In this document: positions 27,473 to 35,561 of the stretch, in pieces
Layout of the letters: each line of letters starts with the position of its first letter
Position numbering within the stretch: the first letter of the stretch is position 1
Source of the DNA: Virgibacillus senegalensis
Lineage (GTDB): Bacteria > Bacillota > Bacilli > Bacillales > Amphibacillaceae
Assembly: GCF_000821245.2 (NCBI RefSeq)
Contig: NZ_LN611425.1
Location: 93,351 to 133,517 of the forward strand
Reading direction: 5' to 3'
DNA length: 40,167 nt
The notes under the pieces: model-generated
Told to the model about the DNA's origin: nothing
What the model saw: only the letters and a program-made list of their open reading frames with translations
Databases searched by the model: none
Program-made: the position numbers and the translations under genes

Positions 27473-28297
27473 ATGCCAGAATTACCAGAAGTGGAAACAA
27501 TCAGAAAAACATTATTGGAATTGGTTCGTAATAAACAAATTGATGAAGTAAAAGTATACTGGGAGAATATAATCAAGCAGCCTGCGGACGTTCAACTATT
27601 CAAGGAAATGCTTTCAGGTCAAACAATCCTGGATATTGGCCGTAAAGGGAAATTTTTGTTATTTGAATTGGACAACTATACATTGATTTCCCACTTGCGA
27701 ATGGAAGGAAAGTACGGTGTTTATGAGCAGCACGAGCCCGTGCTTAACCATACGCATGTTATTTTCACTTTTACAGATGGCAGCGAACTCCGTTATAAAG
27801 ATGTGAGGAAATTCGGCACGATGCATTTGGTTGAAAAAGGAACAGCTTCCCAGCAGAGACCTTTAAGCCAGCTGGGGCCAGATCCGTTTAGTCCTGCATT
27901 CGATTTTGATCAATTTTTTAATAAGGTCCACAAAAGCGAACGGACTATTAAGTCTATTTTACTGGATCAGACAGTCATCGCCGGGCTTGGCAATATTTAT
28001 GTAGACGAAACGCTTTTCAAAGCAGGTATTCATCCAGAGAGGAAAGGGACGAGCCTTTCAAGGGATGAAGTTTCCAACATCCATCAAAAGGCTGTGGACA
28101 CATTGGAACTCGCTATTGAGCAAGGTGGAACGACCATCCGCTCCTATGTGAACAGCCAGGGACAAATCGGCATGTTCCAACAGGAATTGTATGTATATGG
28201 GCAGGAAAAAGAACCATGCAAACAATGTGGAGGTCCAATCACCAAAATCAAGGTGGGCGGCAGAGGGACACATATTTGCTTGAACTGCCAAAAGTAG
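27473..28297 (+). CDS. mutM: Formamidopyrimidine-DNA glycosylase
   Basis: 274 aa from the ATG at 27473. This start is required because the enzyme needs Pro2 as its catalytic N-terminal nucleophile: the protein begins MPELPEVETIRKTL. An ATG at 27437 inside polA would bury that proline. Other features: Lys in GRKGKFLLFEL, the helix-two-turn-helix (QTVIAGLGNIYVDETLF), and a C-terminal zinc finger (C249, C252, C269, C272). It excises 8-oxoguanine and ring-opened purines and nicks the abasic site. Downstream of polA by 17 bases, so a DNA-repair operon. Confidence 0.96.
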   Translation: MPELPEVETIRKTLLELVRNKQIDEVKVYWENIIKQPADVQLFKEMLSGQTILDIGRKGKFLLFELDNYTLISHLRMEGKYGVYEQHEPVLNHTHVIFTFTDGSELRYKDVRKFGTMHLVEKGTASQQRPLSQLGPDPFSPAFDFDQFFNKVHKSERTIKSILLDQTVIAGLGNIYVDETLFKAGIHPERKGTSLSRDEVSNIHQKAVDTLELAIEQGGTTIRSYVNSQGQIGMFQQELYVYGQEKEPCKQCGGPITKIKVGGRGTHICLNCQK

Positions 28298-28367
28298 GGA
28301 AAGCACAAGCGTAAAGCTCCATCCATATACTAACTCGTAAAAGTATACGGAAAAAGGAGCTAAAGAT

Positions 28368-28997
28368 ATGGCTGATATCTCCACCTTTGTACTGCTTGCT
28401 TTTGCTGTCAGCCTGGACAGTTTCATGGTAGGGTTCACCTATGGGTTACGGAAAATGGTGCTTAAACCCCGGATCATCTTTCTGATTGCGTTTATAACTG
28501 CTTCGGTCTTTTTTATTTCGATGTTGATCGGCACAGTTATTGCTTCTTTTCTTGATCCTGCTGTAGCTGAAATGTTTGGCGGAACCGTTCTGATATTGAT
28601 TGGAATTTGGGTCGTTTACCAATTTTTCCGTACCGATAATACCCAAGCGGATGAGCCGATCGTGTTGAAATTTGAAATAAAATCACTTGGTATCGTGATT
28701 GAAATACTAAAGAAACCGATGGCGGCTGACTTTGATAAATCGGGGAACATTGCCGGAATAGAAGCTTTGCTGTTGGGTTTGGCTTTGTCCGTCGACTCAT
28801 TTGGGGCCGGGATTGGAGCTGCCATGCTTGGTTTCACTCCGTGGTTGGCAGCCATGGGAATCGGAGCGACCACAGGAATTTTTTTGGCAGGCGGTTTAAA
28901 GAGCGGCTATTTATTTTCTTATTGGCGCTGGCTTCACCGGCTGACGTTTCTTCCCGGATTGGTTCTCATCGCCATCGGAATTTTAAAAATAACATGA
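28368..28997 (+). CDS. ytaF: Sporulation membrane protein YtaF (MntP-like)
   Basis: 209 aa with six hydrophobic segments in two related halves, each opening with the same pattern: FAVSLDSFMVGFTYGLRKM near residue 10 and LALSVDSFGAGIGAAMLGF near 138. This inverted or tandem duplication and the Asp-Ser signature place it with the MntP/YtaF exporters. YtaF is linked to sporulation; metal transport is inferred from family only. AAAAGGAG precedes the ATG. It lies between mutM and coaE, with 13 bases to coaE, and likely shares the transcript. Confidence 0.85.
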   Translation: MADISTFVLLAFAVSLDSFMVGFTYGLRKMVLKPRIIFLIAFITASVFFISMLIGTVIASFLDPAVAEMFGGTVLILIGIWVVYQFFRTDNTQADEPIVLKFEIKSLGIVIEILKKPMAADFDKSGNIAGIEALLLGLALSVDSFGAGIGAAMLGFTPWLAAMGIGATTGIFLAGGLKSGYLFSYWRWLHRLTFLPGLVLIAIGILKIT

Positions 28998-29010
28998 AGG
29001 TGTGGTAGCA

Positions 29011-29610
29011 ATGACACTTGTGATCGGACTGACGGGAGGCATCGCAAGCGGGAAAAGTACTATTGCCGGCATGCTTGCCGAAGCAAATATTCCCATCATT
29101 GATGCAGATGTTATTTCCAGAAAGGTCGTTGAAAAGGGAGAGACTGCCTATCGCGACATAGTCAATGCTTTCGGTGAGGAAGTGCTTTTCCCTGACGGAA
29201 ATCTGGATCGCGGTAAATTGGGGGAAATAATATTCAAAAATAAAGCGAAGAGAGAACAGTTGAACAAAATCGTCCATCCTGCAGTAAGAGCGAAAATGCT
29301 AGAACAGCGGGATCAATATGTAGACAAAGGTGAAAAGGCGGTGGTACTGGATATTCCCTTATTATATGAAAGCAGCCTTACTCACTTTGTTGACAAGGTG
29401 CTGGTTGTTTATGTAGACGAACGGATACAGCTTCATCGATTGATGGAACGTAACGGCTTTACTGAAGAAGAAGCGACAGACAGAATAAGCTCCCAGCTTT
29501 CTCTTGACGAAAAGGCAGATATGGCAGACGAAGTAATCAACAACAACGGTAATTTGGAGGAATCCAGGCAACAGCTGCTCGACATTTTAAATAAATGGAA
29601 GATACTTTAA
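29011..29610 (+). CDS. coaE: Dephospho-CoA kinase
   Basis: 199 aa from the ATG at 29011, giving the family N-terminus MTLVIGLTGGIASGKST with the P-loop at residues 9-17; the GTG at 29002 would overlap the ribosome site AAGGTG. Further motifs: DADVISRKVVEKG, NLDRGKLGEIIF, and VVLDIPLLYES. Phosphorylates the 3'-hydroxyl of dephospho-CoA in the last step of CoA synthesis. Last gene of the polA-mutM-ytaF-coaE run; a strong terminator follows at once. Confidence 0.95.
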   Translation: MTLVIGLTGGIASGKSTIAGMLAEANIPIIDADVISRKVVEKGETAYRDIVNAFGEEVLFPDGNLDRGKLGEIIFKNKAKREQLNKIVHPAVRAKMLEQRDQYVDKGEKAVVLDIPLLYESSLTHFVDKVLVVYVDERIQLHRLMERNGFTEEEATDRISSQLSLDEKADMADEVINNNGNLEESRQQLLDILNKWKIL

Positions 29611-29638
29611 AAAAACCTGGTGTTCCAGGTTTTTTTAT
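29609..29638 (+). terminator. Rho-independent terminator of coaE
   Basis: AAAAAACCTGG / CCAGGTTTTTTT with a 4-base loop and U tract, starting at the coaE stop codon. Confidence 0.92.
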
Positions 29639-29666
29639 TGGAATATAACTGCAATAGGACTACTAT

Positions 29667-29677
29667 TATGCTATATG
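29667..29677 (+). promoter_or_regulatory. Candidate CcpN site 1 upstream of gapB
   Basis: TATGCTATATG matches 10 of 11 positions of the CcpN motif TRTGHYATAYW. It is 71 bp upstream of a perfect match at 29738. Confidence 0.5.
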
Positions 29678-29737
29678 GTTTATCTTTGTCTGTTTTTTGT
29701 CTTATATACAGTTAATAATGGCACGCTGTTTAATAAT

Positions 29738-29748
29738 TATGCTATACT
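29738..29748 (+). promoter_or_regulatory. Extended -10 promoter of gapB overlapping candidate CcpN site 2
   Basis: TATGCTATACT contains TGC-TATACT, an extended -10 element, and fits all 11 positions of the CcpN motif TRTGHYATAYW. No -35 is seen. CcpN represses gapB and pckA in B. subtilis when glycolysis runs. Confidence 0.6.
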
Positions 29749-29796
29749 ATTGTAGAATTGTCGATAAAAAATGCATCTTATTAGGAGGTCGTTCTG

Positions 29797-30828
29797 ATGA
29801 CTACTCGTATAGCAATTAATGGATTCGGCCGCATCGGGCGAATGGTATTCAGAAGAGCAATTACCGATAATGATTTGGAAATAGTAGCGATCAACGCAAG
29901 TTATCCTGCTGAAACCATTGCCCATTTGATTAATTATGACAGTGTACACGGAAAATTTTCGGAAGAAGTGAAAGCGGTTACGGATGGGGTGGAGGTAAAC
30001 GGTAAAAAAGTGTTACTTGTTTCCAACCGAACGCCAAGCGAACTCCCTTGGAAAGAGTTGGGGATAGATCTTGTTATAGAGGCAACTGGAAAGTTCAAAA
30101 CAAGGGAGTCGGCTGGACAGCATCTGGAAGCGGGAGCTGAACAAGTCATTATAACCGCACCAGGTAAAGAGGTGGATGCCACCATAGTTATGGGGGTCAA
30201 TCAAACAGATTATGATCCGCAAAAACACCAGGTGATTTCCGCCGCTTCTTGTACAACAAATTGTTTAGCGCCATTGCTTAAAGTGCTGCATCAGGACTTT
30301 GGGATTGAACACGGATTGATGACGACGGTTCATGCGTTTACAAACGACCAGCAGAGTCTTGATAATCCACATAAAGATTTACGCAGAGCCCGCGGCTGCA
30401 CACAATCAATTATTCCGACCACCACGGGGGCGGCTGAAGCAATCAAGGAAGTAATTCCCGACATGGAGGGCAAATTAAAGGGAATAGCATTACGTGTTCC
30501 TACTCCGAATGTGTCATTGGTGGATTTAACAGTAGAGCTCGGTAAACATGCCACTCCCGAATCCGTTAATGAGCGTTTTATTCGAGCTAGCAAAAATGAG
30601 ATGCAGGGCATTATACAATATAGTGATCAACCACTTGTTTCCATCGACTATACGACAACGGATTACTCGGCGGTGGTGGATGGTTTATCCACGATGGTCG
30701 TTGCAGATAATAATTTAAAGATCGTCGCATGGTATGATAACGAATGGGGATATGCCTGCCGTGTGATTGATCTTGCCCGTTTTATTTCCACCCGTTCAGG
30801 CAAGCAAGAGCGTTACCAATATTCCTGA
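29797..30828 (+). CDS. gapB: Glyceraldehyde-3-phosphate dehydrogenase, gluconeogenic type
   Basis: 343 aa. N-terminal Rossmann motif INGFGRIGRMVFRRAI, catalytic C152 in ISAASCTTNCLAPL, and the substrate-binding region RRARGCTQSIIPTTTGAAEAI. Assigned as GapB rather than GapA because it lies between coaE and speD as in B. subtilis, stands apart from other glycolysis genes, and has CcpN-type sites at its promoter. GapB works in the gluconeogenic direction and prefers NADP. AGGAGG precedes the ATG. Monocistronic; the possible terminator after it (30869-30881) is weak. Confidence 0.92.
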   Translation: MTTRIAINGFGRIGRMVFRRAITDNDLEIVAINASYPAETIAHLINYDSVHGKFSEEVKAVTDGVEVNGKKVLLVSNRTPSELPWKELGIDLVIEATGKFKTRESAGQHLEAGAEQVIITAPGKEVDATIVMGVNQTDYDPQKHQVISAASCTTNCLAPLLKVLHQDFGIEHGLMTTVHAFTNDQQSLDNPHKDLRRARGCTQSIIPTTTGAAEAIKEVIPDMEGKLKGIALRVPTPNVSLVDLTVELGKHATPESVNERFIRASKNEMQGIIQYSDQPLVSIDYTTTDYSAVVDGLSTMVVADNNLKIVAWYDNEWGYACRVIDLARFISTRSGKQERYQYS

Positions 30829-30911
30829 GACGGATAAGTGGCTGCCGATTACCCCATAATAATTCGGAGGGAATAATTCCCCCCCTTATTCTCTCCTGTA
30901 AAAAAACATGC

Positions 30912-30940
30912 TTGCAAAAACAGGGTAAACCGTTTATACT
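30912..30940 (+). promoter_or_regulatory. Sigma-A promoter of speD
   Basis: TTGCAA (30912-30917), 17 bases, TATACT (30935-30940). The start would be near 30947, giving a leader of about 249 nt. Confidence 0.65.
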
Positions 30941-30946
30941 TTTTTT

Positions 30947-31195
30947 GCACATCAACCGTTTTTTTTAACGGTTGCCGTTCGCAAGGAAGATTGATGGTTT
31001 AATGCCTCGAAGAAATGAGGTATACCTGTTAGTACAAAGCTGTATAAAAATGACCGGTTTCCGGCAATTTTCTTCACAATGAGTGTGGTCATCCACTGCT
31101 TTAAGGGTTAGGACCTCTCAGGACTAACTTTCCCCCATGGCGGTTCACACTTTTATTGAGGAAACTTTTTTTACTTTAAAAGGGGGATTTAATGA
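30947..31195 (+). ncRNA. Structured 5' leader of speD, candidate cis-regulatory RNA
   Basis: About 249 nt with several hairpins: CAACCGTT / AACGGTTG (30953-30960 with 30967-30974, loop of six T) at the extreme 5' end; CCTC / GAGG near 31005; CCGG-TTT-CCGG near 31060; GTTAG / CTAAC enclosing CCT / AGG near 31107-31130; and a long-range closing pair AGTGTG / CACACT (31082-31087 with 31146-31151). No terminator is evident before the ribosome site, so any control is probably on translation or stability. I do not recognise it as a named riboswitch class. Confidence 0.4.
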
Positions 31196-31573
31196 ATGGA
31201 TACAATGGGCAGGCACGTTATCGCAGAACTTTGGGAATGTAATATAGATAAACTAAATGATATGGGATTGATCGAGAAAATTTTTGTCAATGCAGCTTTG
31301 AAAGCCGGAGCTGAAATTCGCGAGGTTGCTTTTCATAAGTTTGCACCGTATGGTGTCAGCGGTGTCGTGATTATATCGGAATCCCATTTAACAATTCACA
31401 GCTTCCCGGAACACGGATATGCGAGTATTGATGTTTATACTTGCGGCGATATCATCGATCCGAATATAGCTGCGGAATATATTGCTGAAGCGCTTGAATC
31501 AAACCGTAGTGAAAAAGTAGAAGTTCCGCGGGGATTGGGTCCAGTGGAAGTAGGTCAGTTTAAAGCCTTATAA
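31196..31573 (+). CDS. speD: S-adenosylmethionine decarboxylase proenzyme
   Basis: 125 aa, the class 1B (Bacillus) type. Self-cleavage occurs between E62 and S63 in [14 protein letters not shown], turning Ser63 into the pyruvoyl group of the alpha chain; the following [17 protein letters not shown] carries the active-site His and Cys. It makes decarboxylated SAM, the aminopropyl donor for spermidine. The N-terminus [16 protein letters not shown] is that of SpeD. AGGGGG precedes it. It has its own promoter, a long leader and a terminator. Confidence 0.95.
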   Translation: MDTMGRHVIAELWECNIDKLNDMGLIEKIFVNAALKAGAEIREVAFHKFAPYGVSGVVIISESHLTIHSFPEHGYASIDVYTCGDIIDPNIAAEYIAEALESNRSEKVEVPRGLGPVEVGQFKAL

Positions 31574-31585
31574 CGAATGATCCGG

Positions 31586-31622
31586 AAAACCCTTGCCAGA
31601 AGGAGACGGCAAGGGTTTTTTA
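31586..31622 (+). terminator. Rho-independent terminator of speD
   Basis: 10-bp perfect stem AACCCTTGCC / GGCAAGGGTT with a TTTTT tail. Confidence 0.92.
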
Positions 31623-31715
31623 TGCCAAAAACCCTTCTGTGCTGAGTGATTTACCGAGGTATTACCGGTCGTAGTTCCTGACAAAAACTTGGACATCGTT
31701 TAATCGAGAAAAACA

Positions 31716-31724
31716 TGTTAAAAT
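31716..31724 (+). promoter_or_regulatory. Candidate extended -10 promoter
   Basis: TGTTAAAAT (TGn plus TAAAAT) 40 bases before the start at 31764; no clear -35. Confidence 0.3.
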
Positions 31725-31763
31725 AAAAAGAAAAGACATTGTCTAGGTTGAGAGGTGCCTGTC

Positions 31764-32177
31764 ATGAGTTTTCGACAAATGATAACAAAGTATTTTGGCA
31801 ATCATGCAGAAACAAGTGAAAGTCATTGGGATCCGGATTTACAGACACACTATTTTAAAACGACTAAAGAAAAAGGCCTGCAGGCTGTTGAGGATTTTTT
31901 TAAAAGGTCGGATTCCTGCGAGGTGGTAGCTCAATCAAAAGAGCATGGAGAAATCAGTGTCAATTACACCGGAGGTAGGAAGGCTTTCATCATTGCTACG
32001 GTCATTATGGTAAAGCCTTATCGGACTGCAATCGATTTTTCTGTTACGACGGAATCAATCATGCCGTTTGATTTCGGATTCAGTCATAATTTGATACCCA
32101 AGTTGTACAGCCAGCTGAAGAAAGAACTCACTTTTTTGGAAACATCGATGACAAAGAATGCTGATATATACAATTAA
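31764..32177 (+). CDS. Uncharacterised small cytosolic protein
   Basis: 137 aa from the ATG at 31764, which follows GAGAGGTG; a GTG at 31755 overlaps that site. I do not recognise the family. No signal peptide or membrane segment is seen; the most hydrophobic stretch is AFIIATVIMV (near 73-82). The pattern of alternating strands (CEVVAQSKEHGEISVNY, AFIIATVIMVKPYRTAIDFSVT) followed by a helix (LIPKLYSQLKKELTFLE) suggests a small alpha/beta fold. It sits between speD and nrdR. Codon use resembles its neighbours, so recent transfer is not indicated. nrdR follows after 29 bases and may be co-transcribed. Confidence 0.75.
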   Translation: MSFRQMITKYFGNHAETSESHWDPDLQTHYFKTTKEKGLQAVEDFFKRSDSCEVVAQSKEHGEISVNYTGGRKAFIIATVIMVKPYRTAIDFSVTTESIMPFDFGFSHNLIPKLYSQLKKELTFLETSMTKNADIYN

Positions 32178-32206
32178 ACTGCTATAAAATATGGGGTTGA
32201 TACATA

Positions 32207-32668
32207 ATGAGATGTCCTAACTGCCAATTTAAAAGTACAAAAGTTCTCGATTCCAGGCCGATAGAAGAGGGCCGTTCAATTAGAAGAAGAAGGGAATGCG
32301 AAGCGTGTTCCTTTCGTTTCACCACCTTTGAACGATTGGAAGAAGTCCCGTTAATCGTCGTCAAAAAGGAAGGGACAAGGGAAGAGTATAGCCGGGAAAA
32401 GCTGATGCGGGGATTGATTAAGGCCTGTGAAAAACGCCCTGTAGCATTGGAACAAATCGAGTCGATTGCCGTCGAAGTCGAAAAAGAGCTGCGAAATAGA
32501 GGGACTTCCGAGGTGCAGAGCAAAGAGATTGGCGAAATGGTCATGGATCGGCTTTCCTCGGTAGATGAAGTAGCGTACGTACGTTTTGCCTCTGTATATC
32601 GCCAATTTAAAGATATCAGTGTGTTTTTGGATGAACTGAAGGATTTGATCCGGACAGATAAAAAATAA
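32207..32668 (+). CDS. nrdR: Transcriptional repressor NrdR
   Basis: 153 aa. N-terminal zinc ribbon with C3, C6, C31 and C34 ([17 protein letters not shown]), then an ATP-cone domain (about 49-139, [20 protein letters not shown]). NrdR senses ATP/dATP and represses ribonucleotide reductase genes by binding NrdR boxes. It is followed within 42 bases by dnaB and then dnaI, linking dNTP supply with replication initiation, as in B. subtilis. Confidence 0.95.
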   Translation: MRCPNCQFKSTKVLDSRPIEEGRSIRRRRECEACSFRFTTFERLEEVPLIVVKKEGTREEYSREKLMRGLIKACEKRPVALEQIESIAVEVEKELRNRGTSEVQSKEIGEMVMDRLSSVDEVAYVRFASVYRQFKDISVFLDELKDLIRTDKK

Positions 32669-32709
32669 TTTTGCCGTCGCATATCCAGCTAAAGAAAGGA
32701 GACGAGAGC

Positions 32710-34089
32710 ATGAATCATCAACATATTGGTAAATTACTCCCGATAGATGGATTTGCTATAAAGATAAACGCGCCATTATCCATGGATTGTTTACATTCTT
32801 TGACACATTTGTATCAGCCGCTTGTAGGCAGTGATGCGATTTCTTTATATCAAACATTGCTGAGTGAGTGCCAATTAAGAAACAACAAACAAGAACTGCA
32901 AACACATCATACTTTGATGAATTACTTGTCTCTGCCGCTTGATAAGTTGTATCAGGCCCGTCTGAAACTGGAAGGCATCGGCTTGTTAAGTACATATAAA
33001 ACAGAGCAGGAACAAAAAAATATATATACATACCAGTTGGCTCCTCCTTTTCCGCCGGTGGATTTTTTTAATGATGGGATGCTGTCACAGTTGCTCTATC
33101 ACCATCTTGGTGAGAAAAAATACATGGAGTTATTGCGTTTGTTCGACGTGGAGGAACGCGAGCAAGTGCCAGGTGAAAATGTAACAATGGGATTCGCCGA
33201 TGTATTTGATACCCATATCAATCATTTTACTGCTCCTGTTTCACCTGTGGAAGAAAAACAGCCGGACAATAAGAAATATCCCGAGTATGCGGAAAAGGAA
33301 GTGGACTTTGCCTGGATCGAACAATTGCTGCAAAAACGAATGATTTCGTCTCGGTCGGTGTTGACTACTGCCAATAAAAAACTGATTCAGCAAATGACCG
33401 TGTTGTATGATTTGCCCGTCCAAGACTTGGAAAGTGCCGTGATGTGGGCCATAAACGAGGATAACCAGCTAGATGCAAAAGAATTTAAATCCGCCTGCCA
33501 CGATCTATTCCAAGCGAAAGCAAGACCAGCAGACATCAAGCTTGTCGAAAAACAAGCGGGCAACCCGAAAGCAGAAAAAGCCGCGGAGGCGCCGGAGTCT
33601 AAAGAAGAACAATTTGTTAGAATGCTGGAGGAGATTTCTCCTAAAGAGCTTCTGGAAGATTTGTCGGGCGGCAATCAAGCCTCGGCACAAGATTTAAAAA
33701 CCATCAGAGACGTGATGACACAGCAAGGACTTACCCCTGGGGTAATGAATGTCCTGGTTCATTACGTCTTGTTAAAGACAGATATGAAGCTTTCAAAGGC
33801 TTATTTAGAAAAAATTGCAAGCCATTGGGCTAGGAAAAAGGTGACAACCGTTAAACAGGCTATGGCTCTGGCGAAATCGGAAAACCAGAAATACCAGCAG
33901 TGGGGCTCTGCAAAGCAAAATAATTATCGGAAACCCGCCAAAAAAGAAGTGATACCAGACTGGTTTAAGGAAAGAAAAGGGCACCAGAATGATAAAGGTT
34001 TACAAGAGAAACCGATGTCTGCGGAAACAGAAGAAAACCAGGAAGACCTCGGTGAGCTGATAAGGAGTTATTTGGAAAATGGCAGCTAG
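32710..34089 (+). CDS. dnaB: Replication initiation / membrane attachment protein DnaB
   Basis: 459 aa from the ATG at 32710, which has AAAGGAG 8 bases before it. This is the Firmicutes DnaB, not the hexameric helicase. N-terminal winged-helix/DnaD-like region (about 1-150, LTHLYQPLVGSDAISLYQTL), a Lys/Glu-rich linker (about 280-315), and a C-terminal DnaD-like domain (about 320-410, LTPGVMNVLVHYVLLKTDMKLSKAY). Acts with DnaD and DnaI to load the replicative helicase at oriC and restart forks. Slightly shorter than the 472 aa of B. subtilis. Confidence 0.93.
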   Translation: MNHQHIGKLLPIDGFAIKINAPLSMDCLHSLTHLYQPLVGSDAISLYQTLLSECQLRNNKQELQTHHTLMNYLSLPLDKLYQARLKLEGIGLLSTYKTEQEQKNIYTYQLAPPFPPVDFFNDGMLSQLLYHHLGEKKYMELLRLFDVEEREQVPGENVTMGFADVFDTHINHFTAPVSPVEEKQPDNKKYPEYAEKEVDFAWIEQLLQKRMISSRSVLTTANKKLIQQMTVLYDLPVQDLESAVMWAINEDNQLDAKEFKSACHDLFQAKARPADIKLVEKQAGNPKAEKAAEAPESKEEQFVRMLEEISPKELLEDLSGGNQASAQDLKTIRDVMTQQGLTPGVMNVLVHYVLLKTDMKLSKAYLEKIASHWARKKVTTVKQAMALAKSENQKYQQWGSAKQNNYRKPAKKEVIPDWFKERKGHQNDKGLQEKPMSAETEENQEDLGELIRSYLENGS

Positions 34090-34140
34090 GTTGCCGCCTC
34101 CTATTTAGGAACAGAAGTATGAGTATAAGGATGATCAATA

Positions 34141-35073
34141 ATGGAACCTATTCAAGCTTCCTTGAAAAAATGGATGAAAAATAATAAAACCTTCCTTGAG
34201 AATTTCAATCATTTGCGGAGTGAGATTTTGAACGATCCGCAGGTGAAGCAGCTGCTCTTGAGCAATCCACAGCTTGATGAGACGGATATCGAGAAAAATT
34301 TAATGAAGTTTTATGAATTTATCTCGCAATCAAAAAATTGTGCTGATTGTCCCCTCCTGGAAGAGTGTAAAAACATCCTTCCTGGATATACACCATACAT
34401 GCAAGTGAATGGAAAAGCTGTTCGATTAAGCTATGAGAAGTGCTATAAGAAGATTCAACAGGATGAACAGCAAAAGCATAAATCTTTGATCCAAAGCCTG
34501 TATATGCCTAAAGAAATCCTGAATGCCAGTTTTGCTGATCTGGATCATACGGATAAGCGACGCCAGGCCATTACAGAATCGCTTCGTTACCTGCAAACGG
34601 TTGGAACCGACAGGCAAGAAGAAAAAGGGATGTATTTTTACGGGCCTTTTGGAGTGGGCAAAACGCATTTTTTGGGTGCAATCGCCAATGAGCTAGCTAA
34701 AAAACGAATAGCGACCATGATTATCTATATGCCGGAATTTGTTCGGGAAATAAAAGCATCCTTAAAGGATGACTCGCTGAATCAGAAAGTGGAGCGATTC
34801 AAAACGATTCCGGTGCTGATGCTGGATGACATAGGAGCAGAATCGCAGTCTGCATGGTTCAGGGATGAAATTTTGGGATCTATCTTACAGTATAGAATGA
34901 TGGAAAAATTACCTGTTTTTTTCACCTCGAATTACAGTCTGGAACAGTTGGAAGATCATTTAGCGACCACGACTAGAGGGGACGTCGAAAAAGTAAAAGC
35001 AGGAAGAATCATTGAACGAATCAAACAAGTCAGCAAAGAAATCCCCTTGTTTGGGGTGAATCGGCGGGAATAA
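34141..35073 (+). CDS. dnaI: Helicase loader DnaI (AAA+ ATPase)
   Basis: 310 aa, against 311 in B. subtilis. An N-terminal helicase-binding domain with a zinc-type CADCPLLEEC segment (near residue 67), then an AAA+ domain: Walker A GPFGVGKT (168-175), Walker B VLMLDDIGAE, sensor 1 FFTSNYSLEQL and an Arg finger region RIIERIKQ. It loads the replicative helicase (DnaC) onto DNA with DnaB and DnaD. It follows dnaB after 51 bases, with AAGGAT before the ATG. Confidence 0.95.
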   Translation: MEPIQASLKKWMKNNKTFLENFNHLRSEILNDPQVKQLLLSNPQLDETDIEKNLMKFYEFISQSKNCADCPLLEECKNILPGYTPYMQVNGKAVRLSYEKCYKKIQQDEQQKHKSLIQSLYMPKEILNASFADLDHTDKRRQAITESLRYLQTVGTDRQEEKGMYFYGPFGVGKTHFLGAIANELAKKRIATMIIYMPEFVREIKASLKDDSLNQKVERFKTIPVLMLDDIGAESQSAWFRDEILGSILQYRMMEKLPVFFTSNYSLEQLEDHLATTTRGDVEKVKAGRIIERIKQVSKEIPLFGVNRRE

Positions 35074-35103
35074 CCGTAGACTGTTACGGGCCCCGCTTTT
35101 TTT
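35063..35103 (+). terminator. Terminator of nrdR-dnaB-dnaI
   Basis: A two-part stem, GCGGG / CCCGC outside and CCGTA / TACGG inside, overlapping the dnaI stop codon, followed by a run of seven T. Confidence 0.7.
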
Positions 35104-35176
35104 GTGAAATGGGCCGAGAGTTCAAAAGAGGTCGAGACAAAAGCATAACAACCAAAGCAAAAAACGAATATATTTA

Positions 35177-35214
35177 AAAACGCCAATCGAACTCCCGTTG
35201 TTTTTTTGCGTTTT
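35177..35214. terminator. Bidirectional hairpin next to repeat copy C
   Basis: AAAACGC / GCGTTTT (35177-35183 with 35208-35214) with a long loop. Read on the minus strand it follows repeat copy C and ends in a T run, so it could terminate a transcript of that element. Confidence 0.35.
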
Positions 35215-35238
35215 ATCCTGTTGTTTTCGTATCGCTAC

Positions 35239-35336
35239 GGCAAGATACTACGCTTTCCGTGGGCACGGCTTCACCAACCGCTTTCTTGCGGGATTTTCAG
35301 CTCGTGCTGTTCCCATAGGAGTCTTCGTATCTTGCC
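35239..35336 (-). repeat. Structured intergenic repeat, copy C
   Basis: A 98-bp element, opposite in orientation to copies A and B. On the minus strand it is bounded by a perfect 10-bp pair GGCAAGATAC / GTATCTTGCC and contains GACTCCTATGGGAACAGCACG, AAAATCCCGCAAGAAAGCGG and GCCCACGGAAAGCG, close to copy B (21165-21275). It lies between dnaI and ytxC, some 14 kb from the others. Confidence 0.8.
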
Positions 35337-35431
35337 TTCGCTACGTTTACGTGGTCTGATTTTCTAATAATTAAAACAAGATGAATAGTAAATAGCCGGT
35401 GATATAAGAGGGAATAGCGATTCCTTGGGGG

Positions 35432-35468
35432 AAAAATAAACGGTATCATGTACCGTTTATTTTTTTTG
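35432..35468 (+). terminator. Strong terminator hairpin with no clear upstream gene
   Basis: At least 10 bp perfect, ATAAACGGTA / TACCGTTTAT, extendable into flanking A and T runs, followed by a T run. It lies about 360 bp after the dnaI stop, which already has its own terminator. Confidence 0.8.
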
Positions 35469-35499
35469 CCATCAATTATGGTTTCTTCCGATAGATCAC

Positions 35500-35528
35500 A
35501 CATTTTTTCAAATGTTCATCCATATAAT
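35500..35528 (+). promoter_or_regulatory. Candidate sigma-E promoter of ytxC
   Basis: ACATTTT (35500-35506), 14 bases, CATATAAT (35521-35528). The -10 fits the sigma-E consensus CATACAMT at seven of eight positions and also contains a sigma-A TATAAT. The start would lie about 30 bases before the TTG start codon. Confidence 0.4.
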
Positions 35529-35561
35529 GTAACAGTTTGATCGTGATGAGGGTGATGAGCA

